From the NCBI GenBank assembly GCA_910584575.1, contig CAJUBG010000005.1, positions 25,230 to 89,229 on the forward strand: a stretch of 64,000 nt of DNA, given 5' to 3'. Every line of letters starts with the position of its first letter. The stretch's first letter is position 1. The notes under the pieces are model-generated. The model was not told where the DNA came from, did not search any database, and saw only the letters and a list, made by a program, of their open reading frames with translations. Of this stretch, positions 1 to 9,150 are shown piece after piece. The translations under genes and the position numbers were made by a program. This stretch comes from an uncultured Dorea sp. GTDB taxonomy: Bacteria; Bacillota; Clostridia; Lachnospirales; Lachnospiraceae.

Positions 1-44
1 ATACATTTCAGCGGGCTCTATAAGAAAATAGGAGGTTTCGGAAC

Positions 45-953
45 ATGCAAAGACAAGAATTATTCAGCCATTTAGATGCGCTTGAGGCTGAGGCAATCTA
101 TATCATCCGAGAAGTTGCCGCCGAATGTGAAAATCCGGTTATGCTTTATTCGATCGGAAAGGACAGCTCGGTTATGCTTCATCTTGCGCTAAAGGCATTC
201 TACCCTGAGAAACCGCCGTTTCCTTTTCTTCACATAGACACTACTTGGAAATTTAAAGAGATGATAGAGTTCCGTAACCGTATTGCCGAAGAAAAAGGAA
301 TTGAGATGCTGGTCTATACGAACGAAGAAGGAGTGAGACAGGGGATGAATCCCTTTGATCATGGTGCCTCATATACGGATATTATGAAAACTCAGGCATT
401 AAAACAGGCTTTGGAAATGTATGGATTCACAGCGGCTTTCGGCGGTGGAAGGCGCGATGAGGAAAAGTCCAGGGCGAAGGAACGGATCTTTTCATTCCGA
501 AGCCGTGAACAGGCATGGGATCCGAAGAACCAGAGGCCGGAAATGTGGAGGCTTTATAATACACAGATTCATAAGGGGGAGAGTATAAGAATATTTCCTC
601 TTTCCAACTGGACAGAGAATGATATCTGGCAATATATTGCCAGGGAACAGATTGAGATTGTTCCGCTGTATTTCGCTAAAAAACGTCCGGTTGTGTATCG
701 GGACGGTAATATCATTATGGTAGATGATGAACGGATGCGTTTGCTGCCAGGAGAGAAGATACAGCAAAAAAGTGTACGGTTTCGGACACTCGGCTGTTAT
801 CCGCTGACAGGAGGCGTGGAATCTAAAGCAGATACCTTGGAGGAAATCGTAAAGGAAACTCTCAGCGCTGTGAGCTCAGAACGGACAAGCCGAGTCATAG
901 ATCATGAAGCTGCGGGAAGCATGGAACGGCGCAAGAGAGAGGGGTATTTTTAG
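45..953 (+). CDS. cysD: Sulfate adenylyltransferase subunit 2 (CysD)
   Basis: Catalytic subunit of ATP sulfurylase, which makes adenosine 5'-phosphosulfate from ATP and sulfate in the cytoplasm together with the CysN GTPase. The 302-residue protein has the usual family length. It carries the PP-loop variant SIGKDSSVM near residue 37 and the conserved FGGGRRDEEKSRAKER stretch near residue 130, both typical of CysD and not of the related PAPS reductases. An AGGAGG ribosome site lies 8 bases before the ATG. It is the first complete gene of a five-gene sulfate operon, and its stop sits one base before the cysNC start. The 44 bases upstream do not show a promoter, so transcription probably begins outside the window. 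Identification is firm from motifs and from the neighbour. Confidence 0.95.
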   Translation: MQRQELFSHLDALEAEAIYIIREVAAECENPVMLYSIGKDSSVMLHLALKAFYPEKPPFPFLHIDTTWKFKEMIEFRNRIAEEKGIEMLVYTNEEGVRQGMNPFDHGASYTDIMKTQALKQALEMYGFTAAFGGGRRDEEKSRAKERIFSFRSREQAWDPKNQRPEMWRLYNTQIHKGESIRIFPLSNWTENDIWQYIAREQIEIVPLYFAKKRPVVYRDGNIIMVDDERMRLLPGEKIQQKSVRFRTLGCYPLTGGVESKADTLEEIVKETLSAVSSERTSRVIDHEAAGSMERRKREGYF

Positions 954-954
954 G

Positions 955-2796
955 ATGAACGGATTATTAAAGTTTATTACCTGTGGCAGTGTGGATGACG
1001 GAAAGTCAACATTAATCGGACATATGCTGTATGATGCAAAGTTACTGTTTGTTGATCAGGAAAAAGCGCTGGAATTGGACAGCAGGATTGGAAGCAGGGA
1101 AGGAAGAATCGATTATTCATTACTTTTGGACGGATTGATGGCAGAACGGGAGCAAGGGATAACGATAGATGTTGCTTACCGATATTTTACCACAGAGAAA
1201 AGGAGTTTTATTGTGGCAGATACGCCAGGCCATGAGGAATATACCAGGAATATGGCGGTAGGCGCTTCTTTTGCAGATTTGGCGGTGATTCTGGTGGATG
1301 CGTCGCAGGGGGTGAGGTTGCAGACAAAACGTCATGCGAGGATTTGTGCATTGATGGGAATCCAATATTTTTTGTTTGCAGTCAATAAGATGGATTTAGC
1401 CGGGTACAGTCAGGGAGAGTATCAAAAAATCGAGAAAGAGATAAAAAAGTTAGCCATAGATTTGGAACTGGAACATGTAAAGGTGATTCCGGTATCGGCG
1501 ACAGAGGGAGACAATGTTACGAAGCATTCGATTCATATGCCATGGAGTCAGGGGCAGACGCTATTGGAGTATTTGGAGACAGTAAATGTGGATGCCGATA
1601 CCGATGAACAAGGATTTGTCATGCCGATTCAGAGGGTATGCAGGCCAAATGCTGACTTCAGGGGATTTCAGGGACAGGTTGCATCTGGGCAGGTTGTTAT
1701 TGGTGACGAGGTTAAAATACTGCCAAGCGGCGAGAAGGCGGGGGTACAATCAATACTGACGGCGGACAAAACGGCGGACAATGCGAAGAAAGGACAGCCT
1801 GTAACAATAAAGCTTGACCGCGAGGTTGATGTATCCAGGGGGTGTGTCCTAGTAAAAGGTGCAGAATTGAAAGTAAGCAATATGTTTACTGCTCTCCTAT
1901 TATGGATGGATGATACAAAATTAGCCCAAGGGAAAAATTTTCTGATTAAACTTGGAACCAAGATGCTTCCGGCAACTGTGATGACCATCAAGCACAAGGT
2001 GGATATTCAGTCAGGGGAGGATATTGCAGCTTCAAGGTTACAGAAGAACGAGATTGCGCTCTGTGATATCCGTCTGTCAGAGAAGGCAGTATTTGATACA
2101 TTTTCCGGACACAAGGATATGGGATGCTTCATCTTCATAGACCGAGTAACCAATATGACGTCTGCCTGCGGTGTAATCCTGCATTCTCTGAGAAGGGCCG
2201 AAAATCTGACATGGCAGAAACTGGATATCACACGCGAATTCCGCGCACGGCAGATGGGACAGAAGCCCGTAACGCTTTGGTTTACCGGGCTTTCAGGTTC
2301 AGGAAAATCTGTGTTGGCGAATGAGGTAGAGAAGGCGTTGAGTATTCAAGGGAAACATACCATGCTGCTCGACGGCGATAATGTACGGATGGGACTCAAC
2401 CAGAATCTTGGATTTGAGGAAAAGGATCGGATTGAAAATATCCGGCGTACGGCAGAAGTGGCAAAGCTTATGAATGATGCAGGTCTGATTGTCCTTACCG
2501 CTTTTATCTCTCCATATCGAAGTGACAGGAAAAGGGCAAGAGAGATAATAGGAGAGGAGAATTTTATAGAGATTTATGTAAGTACGCCTTTGGAGGAATG
2601 TGAGAAAAGGGATGTAAAGGGATTATATAAAAAGGCCAGAAAAGGAGAAATACCGAACTTTACAGGGGTTTCAAGCCCATATGAAAAACCAGATAACCCT
2701 GAAATGATGGTTGATACAAGTAAGAAGCCTTTGGAGGAATGTGTAGAAAGGGTTCTTGATACAGTGAATAGGCATATGGGACAAAAGGATAGGTGA
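955..2796 (+). CDS. cysNC: Bifunctional sulfate adenylyltransferase subunit 1 / APS kinase (CysNC)
   Basis: Fused GTPase subunit of ATP sulfurylase and APS kinase, giving APS and then PAPS. The N-terminal part is an EF-Tu-like GTPase with GSVDDGKST (G1), DTPGHEEYTRNMA (G3) and VNKMD (G4). The last roughly 180 residues are APS kinase with Walker A FTGLSGSGKS and the FISPYRSDR signature. The length, 613 residues, fits known CysNC fusions. The ATG at 955 is preferred over an upstream in-frame ATG at 904, which lies inside cysD, because a GAGAGGGG ribosome site sits just before 955. The gene follows cysD by one base, so translation is probably coupled. PAPS formation points to assimilation or sulfation; no PAPS reductase lies in the window. 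Confidence 0.95.
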   Translation: MNGLLKFITCGSVDDGKSTLIGHMLYDAKLLFVDQEKALELDSRIGSREGRIDYSLLLDGLMAEREQGITIDVAYRYFTTEKRSFIVADTPGHEEYTRNMAVGASFADLAVILVDASQGVRLQTKRHARICALMGIQYFLFAVNKMDLAGYSQGEYQKIEKEIKKLAIDLELEHVKVIPVSATEGDNVTKHSIHMPWSQGQTLLEYLETVNVDADTDEQGFVMPIQRVCRPNADFRGFQGQVASGQVVIGDEVKILPSGEKAGVQSILTADKTADNAKKGQPVTIKLDREVDVSRGCVLVKGAELKVSNMFTALLLWMDDTKLAQGKNFLIKLGTKMLPATVMTIKHKVDIQSGEDIAASRLQKNEIALCDIRLSEKAVFDTFSGHKDMGCFIFIDRVTNMTSACGVILHSLRRAENLTWQKLDITREFRARQMGQKPVTLWFTGLSGSGKSVLANEVEKALSIQGKHTMLLDGDNVRMGLNQNLGFEEKDRIENIRRTAEVAKLMNDAGLIVLTAFISPYRSDRKRAREIIGEENFIEIYVSTPLEECEKRDVKGLYKKARKGEIPNFTGVSSPYEKPDNPEMMVDTSKKPLEECVERVLDTVNRHMGQKDR

Positions 2797-2803
2797 GATT
2801 AGT

Positions 2804-3829
2804 GTGAAAAATATAATAGTTATTTTATTTATGACGTTTACCATTTCCTTATGGATTGCAGGGTGCGGGAAAGCATCAGAAACACCATCTGCTGAAAAAG
2901 ATAATTTGGAACTATTAAACGTATCTTATGATCCGACAAGAGAATTCTATGCAGAATATAATGAACTTTTCTGTACTCACTGGAAAGAAGAAAGCGGCCA
3001 GGATATTACTGTAACCCAGTCTCATGGAGGGTCCGGGGCGCAGGCACGCTCAGTCATTGAGGGAAATGAGGCTGATGTGGTAACATTGGCTCTTGCTCAT
3101 GATATTACAGCCATTGAGGAATCAGGGCTGATTGATAACGGATGGAAGGAAGAATTTGGAAAAGACAGTTCGCCATATACTTCGACAATTATATTTTTGG
3201 TCCGTAAAGGGAATGAAAAGAATATAAAGGATTGGGATGATTTGATAGAGGACGGAGTGGAAGTGATTACGCCAAATCCTAAGACATCAGGAGGCGCCTG
3301 TTGGAATTTTCTTGCGGCATGGGCTTACTGGGAGGAACGGGATCATGGAGATGAAAAGGCTGTAAAAGAACATATGAGAAGAATGTATGAAAATGTGTTG
3401 GTATTAGATACCGGAGCACGGGGAGCAACGAATACCTTTGTGGAAAACGGTCAGGGGGATGTGTTGATTGCATGGGAAAACGAAGCCTATCTGTCCATGG
3501 AAGAATATCCAGACCAGTATGAGATTGTAACGCCTGGCACCAGTATCCTGGCGCAGCCTTCGGTAGCCGTCGTTGATCAGAATTCAAAAGAACATGGAAC
3601 CACAGAGCTTTCAGAGGCATATCTGGAATATCTGTACAGTGATGAGGCACAGAGACTTGCGGGGGAGCATTATTACCGTCCATCAAATGAAGAAATCCTG
3701 AAAGAGTTTTCGGAACAGTTTAATCTGGATATGAATCTTGTCACGATTGATGATTTTGGCGGATGGGACAAGGTTTATGACACATATTTTGAGGACGGTG
3801 CAATATTTGATCAGATTTATTCGGAATAA
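2804..3829 (+). CDS. Sulfate ABC transporter substrate-binding lipoprotein
   Basis: Extracellular sulfate receptor of the CysP/Sbp type for the ABC importer encoded immediately downstream. The 341-residue product starts with a lipoprotein signal peptide and lipobox IAGC around residue 21, so it should be anchored to the outer face of the membrane. The stretch SHGGSGAQARSVIEGNEADV is a hallmark of sulfate/thiosulfate-binding proteins. The start is GTG at 2804, preceded by AGGTGA that overlaps the cysNC stop. It lies 7 bases after cysNC and 17 bases before the permease gene, in one operon. The ligand could include thiosulfate as well as sulfate; the linked ATP sulfurylase favours sulfate. Confidence 0.92.
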   Translation: MKNIIVILFMTFTISLWIAGCGKASETPSAEKDNLELLNVSYDPTREFYAEYNELFCTHWKEESGQDITVTQSHGGSGAQARSVIEGNEADVVTLALAHDITAIEESGLIDNGWKEEFGKDSSPYTSTIIFLVRKGNEKNIKDWDDLIEDGVEVITPNPKTSGGACWNFLAAWAYWEERDHGDEKAVKEHMRRMYENVLVLDTGARGATNTFVENGQGDVLIAWENEAYLSMEEYPDQYEIVTPGTSILAQPSVAVVDQNSKEHGTTELSEAYLEYLYSDEAQRLAGEHYYRPSNEEILKEFSEQFNLDMNLVTIDDFGGWDKVYDTYFEDGAIFDQIYSE

Positions 3830-3846
3830 AAGGGAAGATTTCGGCT

Positions 3847-5538
3847 ATGGAGCAGATTGTAAAGGTAAAGAATAAAAAAGGCATCAGGGTAATTCCAGGA
3901 TTTGGGATTTCCATGGGAGTGACCATTGCAATGTTGAGCAGTCTTGTGCTGATTCCTATGGCTTCTCTTTTTATAAGAGCCGGCGCGCTTGATTTTGGAG
4001 AGTTTATAGAGATTGTTTCAGCGCCTCAGGTGGTGTCGGGATATGTTGTCAGTCTTTCCTGTGCTTTTGTGTCGGCTCTGGTGAATGTAGTGGTAGGTCT
4101 GGCTCTGGCCTGGGTTCTGGTTCGATATGATTTCCCTGGAAAAAAGCTGATGGATGGGCTGATTGAATTGCCCTTTGCCCTTCCTACTGCGGTAGCAGGT
4201 ATATCTTTGACCTGTCTGTATTCTGACCAGGGATGGATTGGCAGTTTGTTTGCAAAAGCAGGGATTAAGATTGCCTATACGCGTGTTGGAATAACAATAG
4301 CCATGATATTTGTGGGAATCCCCTTTGTGGTCAGATCAGTACAGCCAGTGTTGGAGAAGCTGGACAGAGAATATGAAGAAGCGGCCTCGATGCTTGGGGC
4401 AGGAAAAGCATATACCTTTTTCAGGGTAACATTCCCTGAACTCTTTCCGGCGCTTCTTGCCGGCTTTGGGCTGACATTTGCCAGAGGAATCGGCGAGTAT
4501 GGAAGCGTGGTATTCATTGCAGGCAATATTCCTTATCAGACACAGATTGCTCCGCTTTTAATTATGATGAAGCTGGAACAATATAAATATGCAGACGCTG
4601 TCGCAATTGCGTTAGTGTTGCTAATTATATCGTTTCTTCTGATGCTTATCATCAATTCGGTACAGATTTATATGCAGAGATTCAGCAGGACGGGGGATGG
4701 GACTAATTCGATACAGAAGATGATAGAGCCGCATAAGGATGAGGACAGCCAATGGTTAAAATATTTGCTGATTACTGTCTGTTCTCTATTTATGTTTGTG
4801 ATGCTGGTACTGCCTTTGCTTGTTGTTATCATAAATGCCCTTCAGGATGGATGGGAGGTATATAGGGAGAGTGTACTGGATGAATATACTATAAAAGCTC
4901 TGTATCTTACACTGACGGCAACTGTATCGGCGGTAGCAGTGAATACGGTATTCGGGATATTTGCTTCATATCTCCTTTCAAAGTTTTATTTTCGGGGACG
5001 CCAGGTTCTGGCGGCGCTGATAGATATTCCTTTTTCTGTCTCTCCCGTGATTGCGGGTTTAGTCTTTATCCTTACTTTTGGGAATGTAGGATGGATGGGG
5101 GATTTTCTGAAGGAGCATGGAATTAAGATTGTATTTGCAGTACCGGGAGTGATTCTGGCAACGATATTCGTTACATTTCCATTCGTATTCCGCGAATTGT
5201 TTCCGGTAATGAATGCCCAGGGAAAGGAAGAAGAAGAGGCGGCAGGTTTGATGGGAGCCGGAGGATTTATGATTTTTCGCAGAATTACCTTTCCGCATAT
5301 TAAATGGGCGCTTATTTACGGAGTGATACTGTGTACTGCGCGGGCAATGGGTGAATTTGGTGCAGTATCTGTTATCTCAGGCCATCTGAGAGGGAAGACG
5401 AATACGCTGCCGCTGCATGTAGAGATTCTGTACAATGAATTCCATACGACTGCCGCGTTTGCCGTTTCCTCCATTCTGGTGCTCTTGGCAATAATGATTT
5501 TAATAGCGAGGAATCTTGTTGAATGGAAACGGAAATAG
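3847..5538 (+). CDS. Fused sulfate ABC transporter permease (CysT-CysW)
   Basis: Membrane component of the sulfate importer. At 563 residues it is twice the usual permease length. The first half resembles CysT/CysU, with IELPFALPTAVAGI near residue 112 and an EAA loop EEAASMLGAGKAYTF near residue 178. The second half resembles CysW, with DIPFSVSPVIAGL near residue 396 and a second EAA loop EEEEAAGLMGAGGF near residue 461. Each half has about six hydrophobic segments. A hydrophilic linker around residues 277-300 joins them. The two coupling loops fit a single CysA homodimer. CysT and CysW are normally separate genes, so this is a natural fusion. No frameshift is needed to read through. The stop overlaps the region just before the ATPase start. 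Confidence 0.9.
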   Translation: MEQIVKVKNKKGIRVIPGFGISMGVTIAMLSSLVLIPMASLFIRAGALDFGEFIEIVSAPQVVSGYVVSLSCAFVSALVNVVVGLALAWVLVRYDFPGKKLMDGLIELPFALPTAVAGISLTCLYSDQGWIGSLFAKAGIKIAYTRVGITIAMIFVGIPFVVRSVQPVLEKLDREYEEAASMLGAGKAYTFFRVTFPELFPALLAGFGLTFARGIGEYGSVVFIAGNIPYQTQIAPLLIMMKLEQYKYADAVAIALVLLIISFLLMLIINSVQIYMQRFSRTGDGTNSIQKMIEPHKDEDSQWLKYLLITVCSLFMFVMLVLPLLVVIINALQDGWEVYRESVLDEYTIKALYLTLTATVSAVAVNTVFGIFASYLLSKFYFRGRQVLAALIDIPFSVSPVIAGLVFILTFGNVGWMGDFLKEHGIKIVFAVPGVILATIFVTFPFVFRELFPVMNAQGKEEEEAAGLMGAGGFMIFRRITFPHIKWALIYGVILCTARAMGEFGAVSVISGHLRGKTNTLPLHVEILYNEFHTTAAFAVSSILVLLAIMILIARNLVEWKRK

Positions 5539-5552
5539 AAGGGGAGAGGGCC

Positions 5553-6296
5553 ATGTATGTGGAAATGAAACATATTCATAAATCCTTTGATGGATTTCTT
5601 GCATCAAGCGATGTGAGCTTTGGGATAGAAAAAGGGCGGCTTGCGGCGCTTTTGGGACCAAGCGGAAGCGGAAAGACGACAATCCTAAGAATGATTGCAG
5701 GGCTGGATATGCCGGATTCGGGTGATATCCTGATAGGCGGCAGTAGGGTAAATGACCTGCCGGGGAGTAAACGGGGAATTGGCTTTGTGTTCCAAAATTA
5801 TGCATTGTTCCGCTATATGACTGTGGCAGAGAACATTGCATTTGGTTTAAGAGTACAGAAACAAAGGAAAGCAGAGGTAAAAGACAGGGTGGATGAACTT
5901 TTGGAATTAATTTCAATGCAGGAGCTAGGGAATCGCTATCCTCATCAACTATCCGGAGGACAGCGCCAGAGAGTGGCGTTTGCCAGGGCACTGGCGCCAA
6001 ATCCGCATCTTCTCTTGTTGGACGAGCCTTTTGCAGCGATTGACGCAAAGGTAAGGAGGGAGCTTCGTACTTGGCTTAAGGGGATGATTGGACAGGTAGG
6101 GATTACCAGTATCTTTGTGACTCATGATCAGGAGGAAGCTATGGAGGTGGCGGATACGATTATTATTACCAACCAGGGAAGAATAGAGCAGATTGGAACT
6201 CCGGAGGATATCTGCAGAAATCCGAAAACGGGATTTGTGAAGGAGTTTATTGATGTCAGGCGTTATGAAGTATTGAAGAAGGTCAGAGATTCATAG
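5553..6296 (+). CDS. cysA: Sulfate ABC transporter ATP-binding protein (CysA-like)
   Basis: ATPase that should energise the fused sulfate permease. It shows Walker A LGPSGSGKTT, the Q-loop in VFQNYALF, the signature LSGGQRQRVAFARAL, Walker B LLLLDEPFAAID and the switch histidine in FVTHDQEEA. It has 247 residues, shorter than typical CysA (about 350), because it ends soon after the nucleotide-binding domain and lacks the C-terminal TOBE-like regulatory domain. The ATG at 5553 is chosen over 5523 because GGGGAGAGGG lies directly before it and 5523 falls inside the permease gene. It is the last gene of the sulfate operon. Function is inferred from operon position plus ABC motifs. Confidence 0.9.
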   Translation: MYVEMKHIHKSFDGFLASSDVSFGIEKGRLAALLGPSGSGKTTILRMIAGLDMPDSGDILIGGSRVNDLPGSKRGIGFVFQNYALFRYMTVAENIAFGLRVQKQRKAEVKDRVDELLELISMQELGNRYPHQLSGGQRQRVAFARALAPNPHLLLLDEPFAAIDAKVRRELRTWLKGMIGQVGITSIFVTHDQEEAMEVADTIIITNQGRIEQIGTPEDICRNPKTGFVKEFIDVRRYEVLKKVRDS

Positions 6297-6351
6297 CAAT
6301 GTCAAGGAAAATATTGAATAGCTGTTTGAAAGATGACAGGAGAATATTGAA

Positions 6352-7560
6352 ATGATAGAAGAAAAGTTTTCGTTTGACAGTGAGGGATTGGTAAGTGTGG
6401 TTATTCCGGTTTACAATGCCAGACCCTACATCGCGCAGTGCTTGGAAAGTGTACGAAGGCAGATTTATGAAAATTTGGAGATCATTCTTGTGGATGACGG
6501 TTCCACAGACGGTACAGCCGATTATTGCGACAAAATAGCACTTCTGGATTCACGGATCACTGTTCTGCACCAGGCGAATGAAGGTGTGGTTTCTGCAAGA
6601 AATGCAGGGGTCCGATTTGCTCACGGCAGCTATCTTGTCTTTGTAGATGCGGATGACTGGATAGATGGAGATATGATCGCGGAGATGGTGGGGCAGATTG
6701 GAAAAGCAGACATGGTAAGTGCAGGAGTCTATCAGGAACTGAGGTCAGGGCAGGTAATCGAACACATTGACAGATTTAGACGGGGCGTCTATAAAGGCAA
6801 GGAGGACATGGAATATCTGTATGGAAAGATGATCTATGACCATGAGACAGAGTCTCAGCAGCCATTGACACCATGGATATATAATAAATTGTATATTTGC
6901 AGCAAGGTGAAAGAAATTCACGAAAACATAAGTAGAGATCTTGTTTTGGCAGAGGATACGGTATTTTTATATCTGTATATGCTGGAATGTAAAAGTATTG
7001 TAATATGCGACAGATGTTTTTATCATTATCGCTACGTAAAAGAGTCGGCAAGCCACAGGGTCAATGAGAATAAGCTGGCAGACCTCAACAAGGTATATCT
7101 TGCTTTGGCAGAGATATTTCGGCGCCATTCCATGAGTACAGAATTATTATACCAGCTCCAGAAATGGATTGCGGTGAAGTCATGTATTGCCATCAACAGC
7201 CATATGGGATTTGACAGAAGGGTACATATCCCTGAATTTATAGCGGATCTGGGGCAGATTGGTGGTGGAGTGGATAAAGAGATAATATTGTATGGAGCCG
7301 GAGTGGTCGGATGTGATACTTTTATGCAAATGAAAGCGTTTGGTTTCTCCATTGTGCTATGGGTTGACACTGATTATGGCAGGTATCAGGAATTGGGAAT
7401 GCCGGTCAGTTGTCCAAAGAAGATTTTAAGCTATAATTATGACCTTGTATTGATTGCGGTGGCAGATGGAAATGTGGCGGAAGATATCAAAAAATCTTTG
7501 CTCATAGGCGGAGTACCAGAAAATAAGATTATATGGAGAAAACCTTTGAAACTGCATTAA
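6352..7560 (+). CDS. GT2 glycosyltransferase with C-terminal Rossmann-like module
   Basis: Residues 14-230 form a family 2 glycosyltransferase (GT-A fold), with VSVVIPVYNARPYI, the nucleotide-binding VDDGSTDGT and the metal-binding DADD motif. From about residue 303 a separate domain begins with IILYGAGVVGCDTFMQM, a dinucleotide-fold glycine motif, followed by a hydrophobic strand ending in an acidic residue and a second half ending LVLIAVADG. This module recurs in four other proteins of the cluster. An AGGAG site lies 9 bases before the ATG. It is the first gene of the glycan cluster, 55 bases after cysA. Donor and acceptor sugars cannot be read from sequence. The accessory domain may bind a nucleotide or nucleotide sugar, but this is inference. 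Confidence 0.82.
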   Translation: MIEEKFSFDSEGLVSVVIPVYNARPYIAQCLESVRRQIYENLEIILVDDGSTDGTADYCDKIALLDSRITVLHQANEGVVSARNAGVRFAHGSYLVFVDADDWIDGDMIAEMVGQIGKADMVSAGVYQELRSGQVIEHIDRFRRGVYKGKEDMEYLYGKMIYDHETESQQPLTPWIYNKLYICSKVKEIHENISRDLVLAEDTVFLYLYMLECKSIVICDRCFYHYRYVKESASHRVNENKLADLNKVYLALAEIFRRHSMSTELLYQLQKWIAVKSCIAINSHMGFDRRVHIPEFIADLGQIGGGVDKEIILYGAGVVGCDTFMQMKAFGFSIVLWVDTDYGRYQELGMPVSCPKKILSYNYDLVLIAVADGNVAEDIKKSLLIGGVPENKIIWRKPLKLH

Positions 7561-7574
7561 GTAAGTAGGAGAAT

Positions 7575-8057
7575 ATGAAAAATAATAGTTTTTGCTCAGC
7601 CGTTGTCTCAGCAATAGCTTTTGTATCGGGCATATATTTTGTGGAGAAATATACAGAAAGAAAGATAGACAGCCTTCAGAATCGAGTGAATGTCCTTTCG
7701 GATCATTTCCAGCTTTTAAATCATTGGTTAGAGCTGAAAAATGAAGGGAAAAACATTGCCTCTTATTTTGAAGAAATGAGCTACTCCCATATAGCAATCT
7801 ACGGAATGGCAGAATTGGCAAACAGACTGGTAGAGGAACTGGAAGATTCTCAAATTACAGTTGACTATGGAGTAGACAGGGATGTGAGCTGTACGATTTC
7901 AAGGATTGATGAAATCTTTTTTCCGGACGATGATTTACCAGAGACAGATGTAATTGTTGTAACGCCTTATGCTTCCTTTGACGATATCAGGGAAATGTTA
8001 AAGGCAAGGGTAAATTGCCCGATTATTTCATTGGAAGAAGTGATATGGAGTGTATGA
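7575..8057 (+). CDS. Membrane-anchored Rossmann-module protein of unknown function
   Basis: I do not recognise a named family. The 160-residue protein has a single N-terminal hydrophobic segment (residues 7-23), then a heptad-like region KIDSLQNRVNVLSDHFQLLN that may form a coiled coil, then a Rossmann-like module starting at about residue 75 (HIAIYGMAELANRLVEEL) like the ones fused to neighbouring transferases. No catalytic domain is present. A TAGGAG ribosome site precedes the ATG. It lies between the first glycosyltransferase and the WbsX-like gene and its stop overlaps the next start region. It could be a membrane scaffold or regulatory subunit for the cluster enzymes; that is inference. 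Confidence 0.6.
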   Translation: MKNNSFCSAVVSAIAFVSGIYFVEKYTERKIDSLQNRVNVLSDHFQLLNHWLELKNEGKNIASYFEEMSYSHIAIYGMAELANRLVEELEDSQITVDYGVDRDVSCTISRIDEIFFPDDDLPETDVIVVTPYASFDDIREMLKARVNCPIISLEEVIWSV

Positions 8058-8059
8058 AA

Positions 8060-9127
8060 ATGAAATTAATAACGTTTTATTTACCCCAATTTCATGAAAT
8101 TCCGGAAAATAATGATGCATGGGGGAAAGGCTTCACAGAATGGACGAACGTAAAAAAAGCCCGTCCATTGTTTGTGGGACATAACCAGCCTAGAAAGCCT
8201 CTTTATGATAATTATTATAACCTTTTGGTCGGCGGGGTTATGGAGTGGCAGATGGCATTAGCGAAGAAATACGGCATCTATGGCTTCTGTTTCTACCATT
8301 ACTGGTTTCATGGGAGATTGGTATTGGAAAAACCTATCGAGATGCTGAGAAGGAATCAAAACATTGATTTTCATTATTGTATTGCCTGGGCCAATGAACC
8401 GTGGACAAGGACCTGGCATGGAGGAAAAGGGAATAAGGAGATTATTATCCCCCAGACTTATGGCAGAGAAGAAGAATGGGAGCTTCATTATAAATATTTC
8501 AGGCAGTTTTTCTTGGATAAAAGGTATATAAAAGAGAAGAATTGTCCGGTTCTATTAATTTATCGTCTGCGAAACATTCCGCGTTTTAACGATATGCTTC
8601 GCTATTGGAATAAATGTGCAAAAAAAGACGGTTTTTCGGGAATGTTTATTGTGTCTATGGATATCTGGCGCGACCAGACAACGAAAAGCTGTTGGGTGGA
8701 TGGTAAGGTGGATTTTGAGCCAGGAAAAACGAGGGCGGAGATTATACACGGGGGAAGCACGCTTGCGCCGCGGGGAAAAGGCAGCTTACTGTGGAATCGA
8801 TTTGCAATTCGTTCAATCCGTTATAAAGAAATCAATGAAAAGATGCTTAAGGCGCCCCATAAAAAGAATCAATTTCGGACAGTATTTGTAGATTTTGACG
8901 ATTCTCCAAGGAGGGGAGAAAGAGCCGTTATTACGCGGGGCTCTACGCCCCAAAGGTTCGGCAGATATTTGAACGAAGCCATTTTACGGAGTAAAGCAGA
9001 AGGGAATGATTACCTGTTCATCAATGCGTGGAATGAATGGGGAGAGGGAAACTATCTGGAACCAGATACCAGACATGGATATGGATATCTGAGACAAATC
9101 AGGAAGGTATTAAACCATAACAAATAG
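8060..9127 (+). CDS. WbsX-like glycan biosynthesis protein (GH99-like domain)
   Basis: Member of the WbsX family found in O-antigen and capsule clusters, whose fold resembles glycoside hydrolase family 99. The N terminus FYLPQFHEIPENNDAWGKG, followed by GFTEWTNVKKARPLF, is the family signature. WANEPWTRTWHGG and INAWNEWGEGNYLEPD carry conserved acidic and aromatic residues. The family is described variously as glycosyltransferase or hydrolase and its reaction is not settled. The ATG at 8060 has GGAG 9 bases upstream; an ATG at 8054 overlaps the previous stop but is only 3 bases from that site. It is co-directional with all its neighbours, consistent with one long operon. Confidence 0.8.
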   Translation: MKLITFYLPQFHEIPENNDAWGKGFTEWTNVKKARPLFVGHNQPRKPLYDNYYNLLVGGVMEWQMALAKKYGIYGFCFYHYWFHGRLVLEKPIEMLRRNQNIDFHYCIAWANEPWTRTWHGGKGNKEIIIPQTYGREEEWELHYKYFRQFFLDKRYIKEKNCPVLLIYRLRNIPRFNDMLRYWNKCAKKDGFSGMFIVSMDIWRDQTTKSCWVDGKVDFEPGKTRAEIIHGGSTLAPRGKGSLLWNRFAIRSIRYKEINEKMLKAPHKKNQFRTVFVDFDDSPRRGERAVITRGSTPQRFGRYLNEAILRSKAEGNDYLFINAWNEWGEGNYLEPDTRHGYGYLRQIRKVLNHNK

Positions 9128-9150
9128 GGGAAGGGCAGGCGGAAAAAGGT

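Noticed and set aside
1..44. Tail of an upstream gene
   Set aside because: More than one frame has a stop in this stretch and too few codons remain to choose or identify one.
5500..6048. 182-codon minus-strand frame opposite the CysA-like gene
   Set aside because: The plus strand carries clear ABC ATPase motifs in an operon; the minus frame shows no motif and lies fully inside it.
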